This document shows, in pieces, positions 37,278 through 49,757 of a stretch of DNA of 64,000 nt. Every line of letters begins with the position of its first letter. Within the stretch, counting starts at the first letter, position 1. A model generated the notes under the pieces. The model did no database searches and was not told where the DNA came from. It saw nothing but the letters and a program-made list of their open reading frames with translations. Source of the DNA: Microtetraspora sp. NBRC 13810. GTDB lineage: Bacteria > Actinomycetota > Actinomycetes > Streptosporangiales > Streptosporangiaceae. The stretch is taken from the NCBI RefSeq assembly GCF_030268685.1, contig NZ_BSRQ01000026.1:1-64000 (forward strand). The letters run 5' to 3'. Position numbers and translations under genes: made by a program.

Positions 37278-38324
37278 ATGGATCCGGTCGAGGCGTTGAA
37301 CGACATCGCGTTCCTGCTGGAGCGGGCGGGGGAGCCCGCCTACCGGGTGCGGGCCTTCCGCCGCGCGGCCTCCGTGGTGGCCGGGCTGCCCGGCGACGAG
37401 CTGGCCCGGCTGGCGCAGGGGGGCGGGCTCGCCGGTCTGCCCGGCATCGGCAAGGTCACCGCCCTGGTCGTCACCGAGTCGCTGGACGGCGACGTGCCGA
37501 CCTACCTGCGCAGGCTGCGTGCCACGGAGGGCAGCGACCTGGACGAGGAGACCGCGTCGCTGCGCGCCGCCCTGCGGGGCGACCTGCACGCCCACTCCGA
37601 CTGGTCCGACGGCGGGTCCCCGATCGAGGAGATGGCCGCGACCGCGAGGTCCCTCGGCCACGGGTACCTCGCGCTGACCGACCACTCGCCCCGGCTGACC
37701 GTGGCCAACGGGTTGTCGCCCGCCCGGCTCCGCCGCCAGCTCGACCGGGTCGAGGCGCTCAACGAGAAACTGGCGCCGTTCCGGATCCTGACCGGCATCG
37801 AGGTGGACATCAATGCCGACGGCACCCTCGACCAGGAGGAGGAACTGCTCGCCCGGCTCGACGTCGTGGTCGCCAGCGTGCACTCCAAACTGCGGATGAA
37901 CCGCCACGAGATGACCAGGCGGATGGTGACCGCCATCGCCAGCCCGCACGTCGACGTGCTCGGGCACTGCACCGGGCGGATCGTGAAGGGCGGCACCCGG
38001 CGCGGCGGGCCGCGCCCGGAGTCGGAGTTCGACGCCGAGCTGGTGTTCGAGGCGTGCCGCAGGTTCGGCGTCGCCGTCGAGATCAACTCCCGGCCGGACC
38101 GGCTCGACCCGCCCAAGCGGCTGATGCGGCTGGCCTACGAGATGGGCTGCGTGTTCGCGATCGACTCCGACGCGCACGCCCCCGGACAGCTCGACTGGCA
38201 GCGCTTCGGCTGCGAGCGGGCCGCCCGCTGCGGCATCGACGCCGGCCGCGTGGTCAACACCTGGCCGCTCGCCACCCTGCTGGCCTGGACGTCCGGCGAC
38301 GAGCCGGTGCCCGCCGGGGCCTGA
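37278..38324 (+). CDS. PolX-like PHP phosphoesterase lacking a polymerase domain
   Basis: 348 residues from the ATG at 37278. Residues about 1-90 match the helix-hairpin-helix N-terminus of family X polymerases (NDIAFLLERAGEPAYRVRAFRRA; LPGIGKVTA). Residues about 100-335 form a complete PHP domain with the metal-binding motifs LHAHSDWSDG, LTDHS, GIEVDI, ASVHSK, LGHCTGR, EINSRP and DSDAHAP. The nucleotidyltransferase palm and fingers between these two parts in bacterial PolX are absent, so it may process DNA ends or nucleotides without synthesis. It stands alone, with a GC-rich repeat upstream. Confidence 0.85.
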   Translation: MDPVEALNDIAFLLERAGEPAYRVRAFRRAASVVAGLPGDELARLAQGGGLAGLPGIGKVTALVVTESLDGDVPTYLRRLRATEGSDLDEETASLRAALRGDLHAHSDWSDGGSPIEEMAATARSLGHGYLALTDHSPRLTVANGLSPARLRRQLDRVEALNEKLAPFRILTGIEVDINADGTLDQEEELLARLDVVVASVHSKLRMNRHEMTRRMVTAIASPHVDVLGHCTGRIVKGGTRRGGPRPESEFDAELVFEACRRFGVAVEINSRPDRLDPPKRLMRLAYEMGCVFAIDSDAHAPGQLDWQRFGCERAARCGIDAGRVVNTWPLATLLAWTSGDEPVPAGA

Positions 38325-38344
38325 GGACGAGGGCCCGCGGGGAC

Positions 38345-40723
38345 TCAGCGGCCGAAGAGGTCGCCGGGGAGCGGCACGACGCCACGCGGATACCCCTCGC
38401 GCGGGTACCCCTGCTGCCGGGCCTCGAACAGGTCCGCCACCTCGCGCCGCCACCGCCGCTCCCACCGGTTGAGCCGGCCCCGGAACTCCTCACGCTCCCG
38501 CTCGTACCGCCCGAACCGGTCATCGCGCTCCCCTCTGCGCCGGTCGCGGCCCTCGCCTTCGCCGCGCTCCTCCTCGGCCTCCTTCAGGCCGGGGGTGAAG
38601 CCGCCGCCGAAGCGGTTCATGTCGGGCGCGGTGAACAGGGTCGCCGGCGTGTCCCGCAGGGCGGCGGTCATCGAGGCGACCCAGATCGGGCCGGGCAGCG
38701 AGGCGCCCTGCACCGACCCGTAGTAGTCGCCGCCGATCACCACGCCGCGCAGCGGGTACCGGTAGGAACCGCGGATGTCGCCGACGCTCACCGCGGCGGC
38801 CAGGTCGGGCGTGTACCCGGCGAACCACGCCGACGTGTAGCCGTTGTTCGTGCCCGTCTTGCCGGCCGCGTCCCGCCCGATGGAGTTGCCGCGCATGGTG
38901 CCCTCGGTGAAGACGCCCTCCAGCACGTGGTTGACCGCGTCGGCGACCTCCGGCTCCAGCGCCCGCGAGCAGCTCGGCGGCACCGCGGTCGCCCGGCCGT
39001 CCTGGTCGACGATCTCGGTGATCGCCATCGGCCGGCAGTACCGTCCCCTGGCCCCGAACGCGGCGAACGCCGACGCCACGGTCAGCGGGTCCATCTCGTT
39101 GACGCCGAGCGTGAACGTCGGCACCTCGCGCAGCTCCGCGCCGTCGGCGCGGGTGACGCCCAGCTTGCGCGCGGTGTTGACCACGTCGCACAGGCCGACC
39201 CGCTGCTCCAGCATCATGTAGAAGATGTTCACCGACCGCCAGGTGCCGGTGGAGATGCTGTGCGGGCCGCCGGTGCCCTCGCCGCTGGCGTTGTGGATCA
39301 CCGTGCCCGGGTCGTTGACCCGCTGGCCGCGGCAGTTCCGGTACCCCTGGGAGGGCACGAAACTACCCGGGGTGTCGAAACCCTGGTCGAAACGCCACCC
39401 CTCGCTCAACGCCGTGGCCAGCGTGAACACCTTGAACGTCGAGCCGGCCTGGAAGCCGAGACCGCCCCCGTGCGCGCTGTCGGCAGGCAGGTTGTACGTG
39501 GTCTTCGGGCCGTCCTTCTTGTTCTTCGGGTTGCGCCCGTACCGCTTGCTCGCCGCCAGCGCCCTGATCTTGCCGGTGCCCGGCTCCACCATGGCCTCCG
39601 CGGCCACCTGCGGGTCCTCCGGGTTCACCCGGGCGGCGATCGCCTGCTCGGCGGCCCGCTGCGCGACCGGGTCCAGCGTGGTCTTCAGCACCAGCCCGCC
39701 CCGGGTCAGCCGGCGCTCCCGCTCGGCCCTGGTGTGCCCGAAGACCGGGTTGGCCAGCAGCTCCTTCTGTACGTACAGGCAGAAGAAGGGCGTCTTGCTC
39801 TCGTAGCAGCCGCCGGGTTCGGCGCGCATCCTGATGCCGAGCGGCGCCCGCTTGGCCTCCGCCGCCTGCGCCGCGGTGATGTTTCCGACCCGGGCCATCC
39901 GGTCCAGCACCAGGTCCCGCCGCTCCTTCAGCCGCCGCCTGCGCTGCTCGCCGAGCGCCGGGTCGGTCGCGTACGGCGTGCGGACCGCGCCCGCCAGGGT
40001 GGCCGCCTGGGTGAGCGTCAGCCTGCTGGCCGAGGTGGAGAAGAACCGCCGGGCAGCCGCCTCCACCCCGAACGCGCCCGCGCCGAAGTAGTTGATGTTG
40101 AGATACCGCTCCAGGATCTGGTCCTTGGTGTACTTCTTCTCCAGGGCCAGCGCGTAACGCAGCTCGGTGATCTTGCGCTGCAGGTTGGGCGCGCGGGCCC
40201 TGTCCCGCTCCGCCTCCGACTCGGCGCCCTCCACCAGCATGTTCTTCACGAGCTGCTGGGTCAGCGACGAGCCGCCCTGGCGGATGCCGCCGGCCTGGGT
40301 GTTGGTGATGAGCGCGCGCAGCGTGCCCTTGACGTCCAGGCCGGCGTGCTCGTAGAAACGGGCGTCCTCGATCGCCACCACCGCCTGGCGCATCACGGGG
40401 GCGACCTCGGCCAGCGGCACCGCCGTCCGGTTCTGGAAGTAGAACTGCGCGAACTGCCTGCCGTACCGGTCGAGCAGCCTGGTGACCTGGGGGAGCGGGT
40501 CCTCGCGCGGCGGGCTCGGCAGGTCGGTGAACGTCTTCGTCACGTTGTTGACCGTGATCCCGGCGCCGCCGACGACGGGCAGCAGGATCGCCGCGGCCAG
40601 CACTCCGCCGGCCACTCCGGCCGCCCCGAGACCGGCGAGCGGGCCCACGCCGCGCCGCACGGCCCGCCCCCCGCCTGGCGACCCGTCCGAGCGGGTGCCG
40701 AGCGGGAATCTCCGGGATGTCAC
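38345..40723 (-). CDS. Bifunctional class A penicillin-binding protein
   Basis: Membrane-anchored enzyme with glycan polymerase and transpeptidase activity. The GTG at 40723 gives 792 residues: basic tail, one membrane helix (about 27-50), GT51 domain with the catalytic EDARFYEHAGLD and RQGGSSLTQQLVKN, then a transpeptidase with SxxK in GSTFK, SVN in WRSVNIF and KTGT in AAGKTGTNNGYT. The C-terminal 90 residues are charged and Arg/Glu-rich. No PASTA domain is visible. It is adjacent to murA on the same strand, but a hairpin separates them. Confidence 0.93.
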   Translation of the reverse strand: MTSRRFPLGTRSDGSPGGGRAVRRGVGPLAGLGAAGVAGGVLAAAILLPVVGGAGITVNNVTKTFTDLPSPPREDPLPQVTRLLDRYGRQFAQFYFQNRTAVPLAEVAPVMRQAVVAIEDARFYEHAGLDVKGTLRALITNTQAGGIRQGGSSLTQQLVKNMLVEGAESEAERDRARAPNLQRKITELRYALALEKKYTKDQILERYLNINYFGAGAFGVEAAARRFFSTSASRLTLTQAATLAGAVRTPYATDPALGEQRRRRLKERRDLVLDRMARVGNITAAQAAEAKRAPLGIRMRAEPGGCYESKTPFFCLYVQKELLANPVFGHTRAERERRLTRGGLVLKTTLDPVAQRAAEQAIAARVNPEDPQVAAEAMVEPGTGKIRALAASKRYGRNPKNKKDGPKTTYNLPADSAHGGGLGFQAGSTFKVFTLATALSEGWRFDQGFDTPGSFVPSQGYRNCRGQRVNDPGTVIHNASGEGTGGPHSISTGTWRSVNIFYMMLEQRVGLCDVVNTARKLGVTRADGAELREVPTFTLGVNEMDPLTVASAFAAFGARGRYCRPMAITEIVDQDGRATAVPPSCSRALEPEVADAVNHVLEGVFTEGTMRGNSIGRDAAGKTGTNNGYTSAWFAGYTPDLAAAVSVGDIRGSYRYPLRGVVIGGDYYGSVQGASLPGPIWVASMTAALRDTPATLFTAPDMNRFGGGFTPGLKEAEEERGEGEGRDRRRGERDDRFGRYEREREEFRGRLNRWERRWRREVADLFEARQQGYPREGYPRGVVPLPGDLFGR

Positions 40724-40739
40724 GAGAAGGAAAATGCAA

Positions 40740-40765
40740 CCGGGCGATCACTTCCAAACGCCCGG
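40740..40765 (-). terminator. Hairpin after murA
   Basis: CCGGGCG (40740-40746) and CGCCCGG (40759-40765) form a 7-bp stem with a 12-nt loop; on the minus strand it is followed by TTGCATTTTCC. It lies 11 bp after the stop of murA. Confidence 0.6.
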
Positions 40766-40776
40766 CTGCCCTCCTT

Positions 40777-42096
40777 TTACCCGGCCACGGCCATTTCTCT
40801 GCTGATCTTCAACCCGAGCGAGGCGAACTGCTCGAACGGCCGGTGGTAACCGCGCTCGATGTGGTGCACGCCACGCAGCGTGGAGGTGCCCTCCGCGGTC
40901 GCGGCGGCGAGCACCGCCGAGAAGCCCGCCCGGATGTCGGGCAGCGTCACGTCGGCGCCGCGCAGCTTCGACACGCCCCGCACGACCGCCGAGTGCTTGG
41001 CGTTCGTGTCGTGGAAGCGGCAGGCCGGGCCGCCGAGGCACACGTCGAAGACCTCGATCTCGCAGCCCATCTTCTGCAACGCCGGCACGTAGACCAGCCG
41101 GTTCTCGAACACGGTCTCGTGCAGCACCGACATGCCCTGGCTCTGCGTGAACAGCACCATCAGCGGCGTCTGCCAGTCGGTCATGAACCCGGGATGGGTG
41201 TCGGTCTGCACGGCCGCCTGGCGCAGCCCGTTCGGCGCGGACGCGGACAGCCAGTCGTCGGTGATGTCCACCTGCGCGCCCATCCTGGCCAGCGTGGTGA
41301 TCGCGGTGACCAGCCGGTCCTGCGGGCAGCCGTGCACCCTGACCTGGCCGCCGGTGATCAGACCGGCGGCGAGGTAGGAGAACGCCTCGATGCGGTCCCC
41401 GGCCAGCCAGGTGGACGCGCCGCGCAGCGACTCGACGCCCTCGATCACGATCCGCCGGTCCGGGCTCAGCTCGATGCGGGCGCCCATCCGCTGCAGGAAC
41501 AGCGCGAGCTCCACCACCTCGGGCTCCATCGCCGCGCCCTTGAGCACGGTCTTGCCCTCGGCGAGCACGGCCGACATGAGCACCGTCTCGGTCGCGCCGA
41601 CGCTCGGATAGGGCAGCTCGATCCGCGCGCCGCGCAGCCGGGTCGCCTTCGCCGTGATGCCGTCGTCGCCCACCGTGATCTCGGCGCCCATCGAGCGCAG
41701 CGCCTCGACGTGGAAGTTCACCGGACGCCGCCCGATCGGGTCGCCGCCCACCAGCGGCACGAACGCCTCCCCGGCGACGTGCAGCAGCGGCCCGAGCATC
41801 AGGATCGGGATGCGGTTCAGGCCGGTGAACGCGGCGGGCACCTGCGGCTGGATCACCGGGCCGCGGGCGATGGTGATCTCCCGCTGGGTGATCTCCACGT
41901 TGATGCCGAGCGCCCGCAGCATCGCCGCGGTGATCTCGACCTCGCCCACCTCCGGGGCGTTGTGGATGGTGCTCTCCCCGGTGCCGAGCATGGCCGCGAC
42001 CATGTGCTTGGACACGCCGTTCTTGGACCCCCGCACCTCGACGTCGCCGCGCAGCGGGCCCGAGGGTTCGATCAGCCAGACCTCTTCTTCCTTCAC
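40777..42096 (-). CDS. murA: UDP-GlcNAc enolpyruvyl transferase (Asp-type active site)
   Basis: EPT-family enzyme transferring enolpyruvate to UDP-GlcNAc, the committed step of peptidoglycan synthesis. The GTG at 42096 gives 439 residues. GSKNGVSKHMV carries the substrate-binding Lys-Asn pair. The loop that holds Cys115 in E. coli reads VGGDPIGRRP, with Asp at residue 119; this Cys-to-Asp change is known from Mycobacterium and confers intrinsic fosfomycin resistance. Starting ATG alternatives upstream (to 42198) add a non-family N-terminus. It is divergent from the membrane gene at 42198. Confidence 0.9.
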   Translation of the reverse strand: MKEEEVWLIEPSGPLRGDVEVRGSKNGVSKHMVAAMLGTGESTIHNAPEVGEVEITAAMLRALGINVEITQREITIARGPVIQPQVPAAFTGLNRIPILMLGPLLHVAGEAFVPLVGGDPIGRRPVNFHVEALRSMGAEITVGDDGITAKATRLRGARIELPYPSVGATETVLMSAVLAEGKTVLKGAAMEPEVVELALFLQRMGARIELSPDRRIVIEGVESLRGASTWLAGDRIEAFSYLAAGLITGGQVRVHGCPQDRLVTAITTLARMGAQVDITDDWLSASAPNGLRQAAVQTDTHPGFMTDWQTPLMVLFTQSQGMSVLHETVFENRLVYVPALQKMGCEIEVFDVCLGGPACRFHDTNAKHSAVVRGVSKLRGADVTLPDIRAGFSAVLAAATAEGTSTLRGVHHIERGYHRPFEQFASLGLKISREMAVAG

Positions 42097-42197
42097 GGGC
42101 CACAAGCCTAACCGGCCGCGCCGCAGCGGTACCGGTACCGGCCGTCCGCCTTCTGTAACATCGGACACGTCCGCATAAAACGGTGAGGGGAGTTTCA

Positions 42198-42707
42198 TTG
42201 CGGCAGTTGCGCGACGTGGCCGTGACCGTGCTGACCCTCGCAGTGCTCGGCGTCCTGGCCGGGCTGATCTGGTCGCTCGTCGCGCCCCGCGCCCCCTACG
42301 TCAGCACCCCGGAGGGCGCGCAGCTCGCCGACCCCTCGACGCAGGCGCTGATCGCCGCCGACGGCTGGTTCGCCGTGATCACCGGGGTGGCCGGGCTGGT
42401 CTGCGGCGTGCTCGCCTACGTGCTCGGCCGACAGCGGCTGCTCATCCTGCTCGGCCTGACCGGCGGGAGCATCCTGGCCGCCTGGCTGGCCCGGTGGACC
42501 GGCGGCGCGGTCAGCTTCGGCACCGCCGCGGTGTCCGCCTCGGGCGCCACCGCCGCCGTGGTCCCCGGAGCGCTGAGACTCACCGCGACCGGCGTGGTGA
42601 CCACCTGGCCGCTGCTCGCCGTGGCGGCCTTCGGCGTGCTGATGGGCGTCAACGTCTACCGCGACCCGCCGCGCCGGGCCGAGACGCCCGCGGACCCGGA
42701 GGACTGA
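42198..42707 (+). CDS. DUF2567-like actinobacterial membrane protein
   Basis: 169 residues, four membrane helices (about 5-30, 58-80, 85-105 and 135-155) and a short polar loop after helix 1 (PRAPYVSTPEGAQLADP). The TTG start at 42198 is chosen because GAGGGGAG sits 7 bp upstream; a GTG at 42183 is in frame. The topology and N-terminal pattern resemble the actinobacterial DUF2567 family; no enzymatic motif is present. It is divergent from murA with a 100-bp spacer holding CGGACACGTCCG (42165-42176). Confidence 0.7.
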   Translation: MRQLRDVAVTVLTLAVLGVLAGLIWSLVAPRAPYVSTPEGAQLADPSTQALIAADGWFAVITGVAGLVCGVLAYVLGRQRLLILLGLTGGSILAAWLARWTGGAVSFGTAAVSASGATAAVVPGALRLTATGVVTTWPLLAVAAFGVLMGVNVYRDPPRRAETPADPED

Positions 42708-42708
42708 C

Positions 42709-44166
42709 CTACAACGGCGGGCGGCGGGACCCGTGGCCGGTCGCGGCCTCGAAGGCGGCGGCCGCCCGCAGCACGGCGAGGTCCTCGAACGGCGGCCCGA
42801 CGAGCTGCACGCCCACCGGCAGCCCCGCCGGGGTGAAGCCGCAGGGCACCGACGCGGCCGGCGCGTGCAGCACGCTCACCCAGTAGGCCGAGCGCATCCA
42901 GGCGAGGTAGTCCGGCATCGGCACGCCCGCCACCGAGGTCACGTAGGGGTCCTCGGCGGGGAAGGGCGGCACCTGGCTCACCGGGGCGAGGAGCAGGTCG
43001 TACTCCCGCCAGAAGGCGTCCATCCGCTGGTAGAGGCCGCTGCGCAGGCGCTCGGCGCGGGCCAGGTCGGCGCCGGTGACCTCCAGGCCCCGCGCGACGT
43101 TCCACCGGACGTTGCCGCCGAGGCGGTCCTGCGGCAGGTCGCCGAAGGAGAGCGCGTAGTGCCAGGCCCGGTAGACGCGGAAGGCGTCCTCGGCGTCGGA
43201 CAGGTCCAGGTCCACCCGCTCGACCCGGGCGCCGAGGCTCTCGAACACCGCGGGCGCGGCGGCGGTCACCGCCGCCACGTCCGGGTCCACCGGCAGGCCG
43301 CCGAGGTCGGGACTGTAGGCCACGCGCAGCCCGGCCAGACCGGCGCCGGTCTCCGGCGGCCCGGTCTCCAGTGACCCGGTCTCCAGTGACCCGGTCTCCG
43401 GCGGCCCGAGCGGTCCGGCGAACCGCGAGCCGTCCCCGGGCAGGGACAGCGGGCTGGCCCGGTCGAAGCCGGCGATCACGCTCAGCAGCAGCGCCAGGTC
43501 GCCCACCGTGCGGGCCATCGGCCCGGACACCGACAGCGTGTACCAGGCGGCCGTGGGGCTGGGGGAGGGCACCAGGCCGGGCGTCGGCCGCAGTCCCGCC
43601 ACGTTGCAGAAGGACGCCGGGTTGCGCAGCGAGCCGCCCATGTCCGAGCCGTCGGCCAGCGCCACCATGCCGGTGGCCAGGGCCGCCGCCGCGCCGCCGC
43701 TGCTGCCGCCCGCGCTGCGCGTGGTGTCGTAGGGGTTGCGGGTCACGCCGAACACCTCGTTGACGGTGTGCGACCCGGTGCCGAACTCCGGCGTGTTCGT
43801 CTTGCCCAGGGTGATCGCGCCGGCGGCCCGCATCCGCTGGACGATCAGCGCGTCCTGCGCGGGCACGTGCCGGGCGAACAGCGGCGAGCCGTACGTGGTG
43901 CGCACGCCCGCGGTGTCCACCAAATCCTTGTGCGCCACCGGCAGCCCGTGCAGCGGGCCGCGCGGGCGGCCGGCGGCGAGGTCGGCGTCGGCCGCCGCGG
44001 CCTCCGCGAGCGCCCGGTCGGCGACGAGCGTGACGATCGCGTTGACCCGGCCGTTGACCTGCTCGATCCGGCGCAGGTGCGCCTCGGTCAGCTCCACCGC
44101 GCGCACGTCGCGCGCGCGCAGCAGCGCGGCCATCTCCACCGCGGTCAGGTCGCACAGGTCGGTCAT
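42709..44166 (-). CDS. Amidase-signature-family hydrolase
   Basis: 485 residues. The Ser-cisSer-Lys triad of the amidase signature is present: Lys in PVAHKDLVD (about residue 80), the RSAGGSSGGAAAAL loop containing cis-Ser, and the nucleophile in DMGGSLRNPA. The protein is the length of a typical AtzF/GatA-like amidase, but no GatB or GatC genes lie nearby, so it is probably a stand-alone amidase of unknown substrate. Odd: an insertion of about 20 residues at 43347-43406 is built of four 15-bp units (PETGS-type), variable-looking between conserved blocks. Confidence 0.88.
   Translation of the reverse strand: MTDLCDLTAVEMAALLRARDVRAVELTEAHLRRIEQVNGRVNAIVTLVADRALAEAAAADADLAAGRPRGPLHGLPVAHKDLVDTAGVRTTYGSPLFARHVPAQDALIVQRMRAAGAITLGKTNTPEFGTGSHTVNEVFGVTRNPYDTTRSAGGSSGGAAAALATGMVALADGSDMGGSLRNPASFCNVAGLRPTPGLVPSPSPTAAWYTLSVSGPMARTVGDLALLLSVIAGFDRASPLSLPGDGSRFAGPLGPPETGSLETGSLETGPPETGAGLAGLRVAYSPDLGGLPVDPDVAAVTAAAPAVFESLGARVERVDLDLSDAEDAFRVYRAWHYALSFGDLPQDRLGGNVRWNVARGLEVTGADLARAERLRSGLYQRMDAFWREYDLLLAPVSQVPPFPAEDPYVTSVAGVPMPDYLAWMRSAYWVSVLHAPAASVPCGFTPAGLPVGVQLVGPPFEDLAVLRAAAAFEAATGHGSRRPPL
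43347..43406. repeat. Four 15-bp tandem units inside the amidase gene
   Basis: Units at 43347, 43362, 43377 and 43392 begin CGGTCTCC; the two central units are identical (CGGTCTCCAGTGACC) and the outer two are identical to each other (CGGTCTCCGGCGGCC). They encode ETGSL/ETGPP repeats and keep the reading frame. Confidence 0.85.
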
Positions 44167-44179
44167 GTCGGTCCTCGGG

Positions 44180-44677
44180 TCAGATCTTCGCGATGGCCGC
44201 GGTCACGGCCTGGGTGAGCTCGACCAGGTGGGCGGGCGAGGTCTCGATCTGCAGACCCCTGCGCCCGGCGGAGAAGTAGATCGTCTCGAAGCCGAGGGCC
44301 GAGGAGTCCACCACCGTGGGCAGCCGTCTGCGCTGTCCCAGCGGGCTGATCCCGCCGACCACGTAACCGGTGACCCGCTCCACCTTGGCGGCGTCGGCCA
44401 TCGCGGCCCGCTTCCCGCCGAGCGCCCCGGCGAACGCCTTGAGGTCCAGCTTCCCGGCCACCGGCACGACGGCGACGGCGAGCCCGCCCTCCACCTCGGC
44501 CACCAGCGTCTTGAAGATCCGCTCGTACGGCACGCCGAGCGCGTCGGCGGCCTCCTCCCCGTACGCCTGGGCGCCCGGATCGTGGTCGTAGGGATGGAGC
44601 GTGAAGCCCATCTCGGCCTTGCCCAGTGCCAGGGTCGCGGGCGTGCCCTGCCCGCCTCTGCCCTTCGTCCTGCTCAC
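44180..44677 (-). CDS. ybaK: YbaK/EbsC-type Cys-tRNA(Pro) deacylase
   Basis: 165 residues, GTG at 44677. It belongs to the YbaK trans-editing family that removes Cys (and related) from tRNA-Pro. The conserved features are the Lys-containing FKTLVAE, LDLKAFAGALGGKRA and VGGISPLGQRRRLP. It lies 13 bp downstream of the amidase on the same strand, so the two may be cotranscribed, and it is divergent from hisD. Confidence 0.9.
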   Translation of the reverse strand: MSRTKGRGGQGTPATLALGKAEMGFTLHPYDHDPGAQAYGEEAADALGVPYERIFKTLVAEVEGGLAVAVVPVAGKLDLKAFAGALGGKRAAMADAAKVERVTGYVVGGISPLGQRRRLPTVVDSSALGFETIYFSAGRRGLQIETSPAHLVELTQAVTAAIAKI

Positions 44678-44692
44678 AACCCGGCAGCCTAG

Positions 44693-47801
<3,109 letters not shown>

Positions 47802-47805
<4 letters not shown>

Positions 47806-47957
47806 GCAGCAACTGGACGGCCAGTGCCATGGTCTTCATCGGCCTGTTCATGGCGGGCGGCGTCTTCTCCCTGTTCAAGCAGGGCCTCAAGGTCTTCGCC
47901 GCGCTGGTCGGCGTAGGCGCGGTGCTGGCGATCACGGCGGGAGTGCTCTGGTGGTGA
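47802..47957 (+). CDS. 51-residue membrane protein within the his operon
   Basis: The GTG at 47802 overlaps the hisB stop by 4 bp and the frame ends overlapping hisH. The product has two hydrophobic segments ([18 protein letters not shown] and [21 protein letters not shown]) with a Lys-containing turn. A similarly placed small gene is found between hisB and hisH in Streptomyces. Tight coupling at both ends shows it is translated with the his genes; function unknown. Confidence 0.75.
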
Positions 47958-48583
47958 AGCTCGTCGTCCTCGACTACGGCTCGGGAAACCTGCGCTCGGC
48001 CGAGCGGGCGCTCGCCCGGGTCGGCGCCGAGGTGACCGTGACGGCCGACCACGACGCCGCGATGAACGCGGACGGCCTGGTGGTGCCGGGCGTCGGCGCG
48101 TTCGCCGCGTGCATGGCCGGGCTCACCGCCGTGCACGGCGACCGGCTGATCGCCCGCCGCCTGGCCGGCGGGCGGCCCGTCCTCGGCATCTGCGTCGGCA
48201 TGCAGATCCTGTTCGAGGAGGGTGTGGAGCACGGCGTGCGCACCCAGGGCTGCGGGGAGTGGCCGGGCACCGTCGAGCGTCTCGACGCGCCCGTCCTGCC
48301 GCACATGGGGTGGAACACGCTGAACGCCCCGGAGGAGTCGGTGCTCTTCGCCGGGCTCTCCGCCGACACCCGGTTCTACTTCGTGCACTCCTACGGCGTG
48401 CGCAAGTGGGAGCTGGCCGCCGGTCCCGGGTTCACCGACCCGCTGGTGACCTGGTCCGAGCACGGCGTCCCGTTCGTCGCCGCGGTGGAGAACGGCCCGC
48501 TGATGGCCACCCAGTTCCACCCGGAGAAGTCCGGCGACGCGGGCGCCGCGCTGCTGGAGAACTGGGTGCGGGCCATCACGTGA
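47951..48583 (+). CDS. hisH: Imidazole glycerol phosphate synthase, glutaminase subunit
   Basis: Class I glutamine amidotransferase supplying ammonia to HisF. It has 210 residues: [16 protein letters not shown] at the N-terminus, nucleophile Cys in [13 protein letters not shown] and the His/Glu in [12 protein letters not shown]. Start is GTG at 47951 or 47954; the latter gives the 4-bp overlap with the small membrane gene. Forms the HisHF complex with the product of hisF in the same operon. Confidence 0.94.
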   Translation: MVKLVVLDYGSGNLRSAERALARVGAEVTVTADHDAAMNADGLVVPGVGAFAACMAGLTAVHGDRLIARRLAGGRPVLGICVGMQILFEEGVEHGVRTQGCGEWPGTVERLDAPVLPHMGWNTLNAPEESVLFAGLSADTRFYFVHSYGVRKWELAAGPGFTDPLVTWSEHGVPFVAAVENGPLMATQFHPEKSGDAGAALLENWVRAIT

Positions 48584-48621
48584 GCGGTGACCGGCCGGCG
48601 ACGAGAGTGCGGTGAGGGACG

Positions 48622-48960
48622 GTGAGCAAGGAGCGCGCCCGGCGCAGAGCCGAGCGTGAGGCGGAGCAGGCTCGGCTGGCCGCCGTCCGCGCCGAGCGCG
48701 AGGAGCGGCTCGCCCGCCGCAGGCGATTACGCGCCCGGCTCGCCGCCCTGGTGCCCCGCCCGGTGCGGGTCGCCAGACAGGGCGGTGTGCTGGCCCGCCG
48801 CCATCGCGCGCAGAACGGCGTCGTCGCCGTGCTCTTCCTGATCGTCCAGGTCATCGCCTGGCTGCTGGTGTCCGGCTGGGCGGCGCGGCTCGGGGTCCTG
48901 GTGTTGTCGTTGTTGTTGCTGCCGGTGTTCGTCACCGTCGTGTTCGACCGGAGGTCGTGA
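48622..48960 (+). CDS. Basic membrane protein between hisH and priA
   Basis: 112 residues from GTG at 48622 after GAGGGACG. The first 65 residues are very rich in Arg/Glu/Ala (a probable amphipathic or coiled-coil cytoplasmic segment), followed by two membrane helices (about 67-85 and 88-108, [38 protein letters not shown]). It lies 38 bp after hisH and 4 bp before priA, inside the operon. No family was recognised. Confidence 0.7.
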   Translation: MSKERARRRAEREAEQARLAAVRAEREERLARRRRLRARLAALVPRPVRVARQGGVLARRHRAQNGVVAVLFLIVQVIAWLLVSGWAARLGVLVLSLLLLPVFVTVVFDRRS

Positions 48961-48964
48961 ACAT

Positions 48965-49687
48965 ATGTCGCTGGTGCTGCTGCCCGCCGTGGACGTCGCC
49001 GACGGCCAGGCCGTGCGCCTGGTCCAGGGCGAGGCCGGGTCCGAGACGTCCTACGGCGACCCGCTGTCGGCCGCGCTCACCTGGCAGGAGGCGGGCGCCG
49101 AGTGGATCCACCTGGTGGACCTCGACGCCGCGTTCGGCCGCGGCTCCAACCGGGAGCTGCTCGCCTCCGTGGTCGCCGCGCTCGACGTCCAGGTCGAGCT
49201 GTCCGGCGGGATCAGGGACGACGAGAGCCTGGAGGCGGCGCTGGCCACCGGCTGCCGCCGGGTGAACATCGGCACCGCCGCGCTGGAGGACCCCGCCTGG
49301 TGCGCGAAGATCATCGCGGAGTACGGCGACCGGATCGCCGTCGGCCTCGACGTCCGCGGCACCACGCTGGCCGCCCGCGGCTGGACCAAGGAGGGCGGCG
49401 ACCTGTGGGAGGTGCTGGACCGGCTGGAGGCCGACGGCTGCCCGCGTTACGTCGTCACCGACGTCACCAAGGACGGCACGCTGCGCGGCCCCAACGTCGA
49501 GCTGCTGCGTGAGGTCTGCGCCCGTACCGACAAGCCGGTGATCGCCAGCGGCGGGGTGTCCTCGCTCGCGGATCTGCGCACGCTCGAAACCCTGGTTCCG
49601 GCGGGTGTGGAGGGCGCCATCGTGGGCAAGGCGCTCTACGCGCAGGCGTTCACGCTGGAGGAGGCGCTCGCCGCGGTGAGCGCGTGA
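48965..49687 (+). CDS. priA: Bifunctional HisA/TrpF isomerase PriA
   Basis: TIM-barrel isomerase of 240 residues. In actinobacteria this enzyme usually carries out both the HisA step (ProFAR isomerisation) and the TrpF step (phosphoribosyl anthranilate isomerisation). The phosphate and catalytic motifs [42 protein letters not shown] and the Asp in [13 protein letters not shown] are present. No separate trpF was seen in the window. GGAGG lies 11 bp before the ATG. Confidence 0.93.
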   Translation: MSLVLLPAVDVADGQAVRLVQGEAGSETSYGDPLSAALTWQEAGAEWIHLVDLDAAFGRGSNRELLASVVAALDVQVELSGGIRDDESLEAALATGCRRVNIGTAALEDPAWCAKIIAEYGDRIAVGLDVRGTTLAARGWTKEGGDLWEVLDRLEADGCPRYVVTDVTKDGTLRGPNVELLREVCARTDKPVIASGGVSSLADLRTLETLVPAGVEGAIVGKALYAQAFTLEEALAAVSA

Positions 49688-49757
49688 CGCGCCGCAGCGA
49701 CGCGCGGCGGACGCCCCGGTACGGAGCGCGCCGCGGACAGCGGGAAGGAGGGACGCG

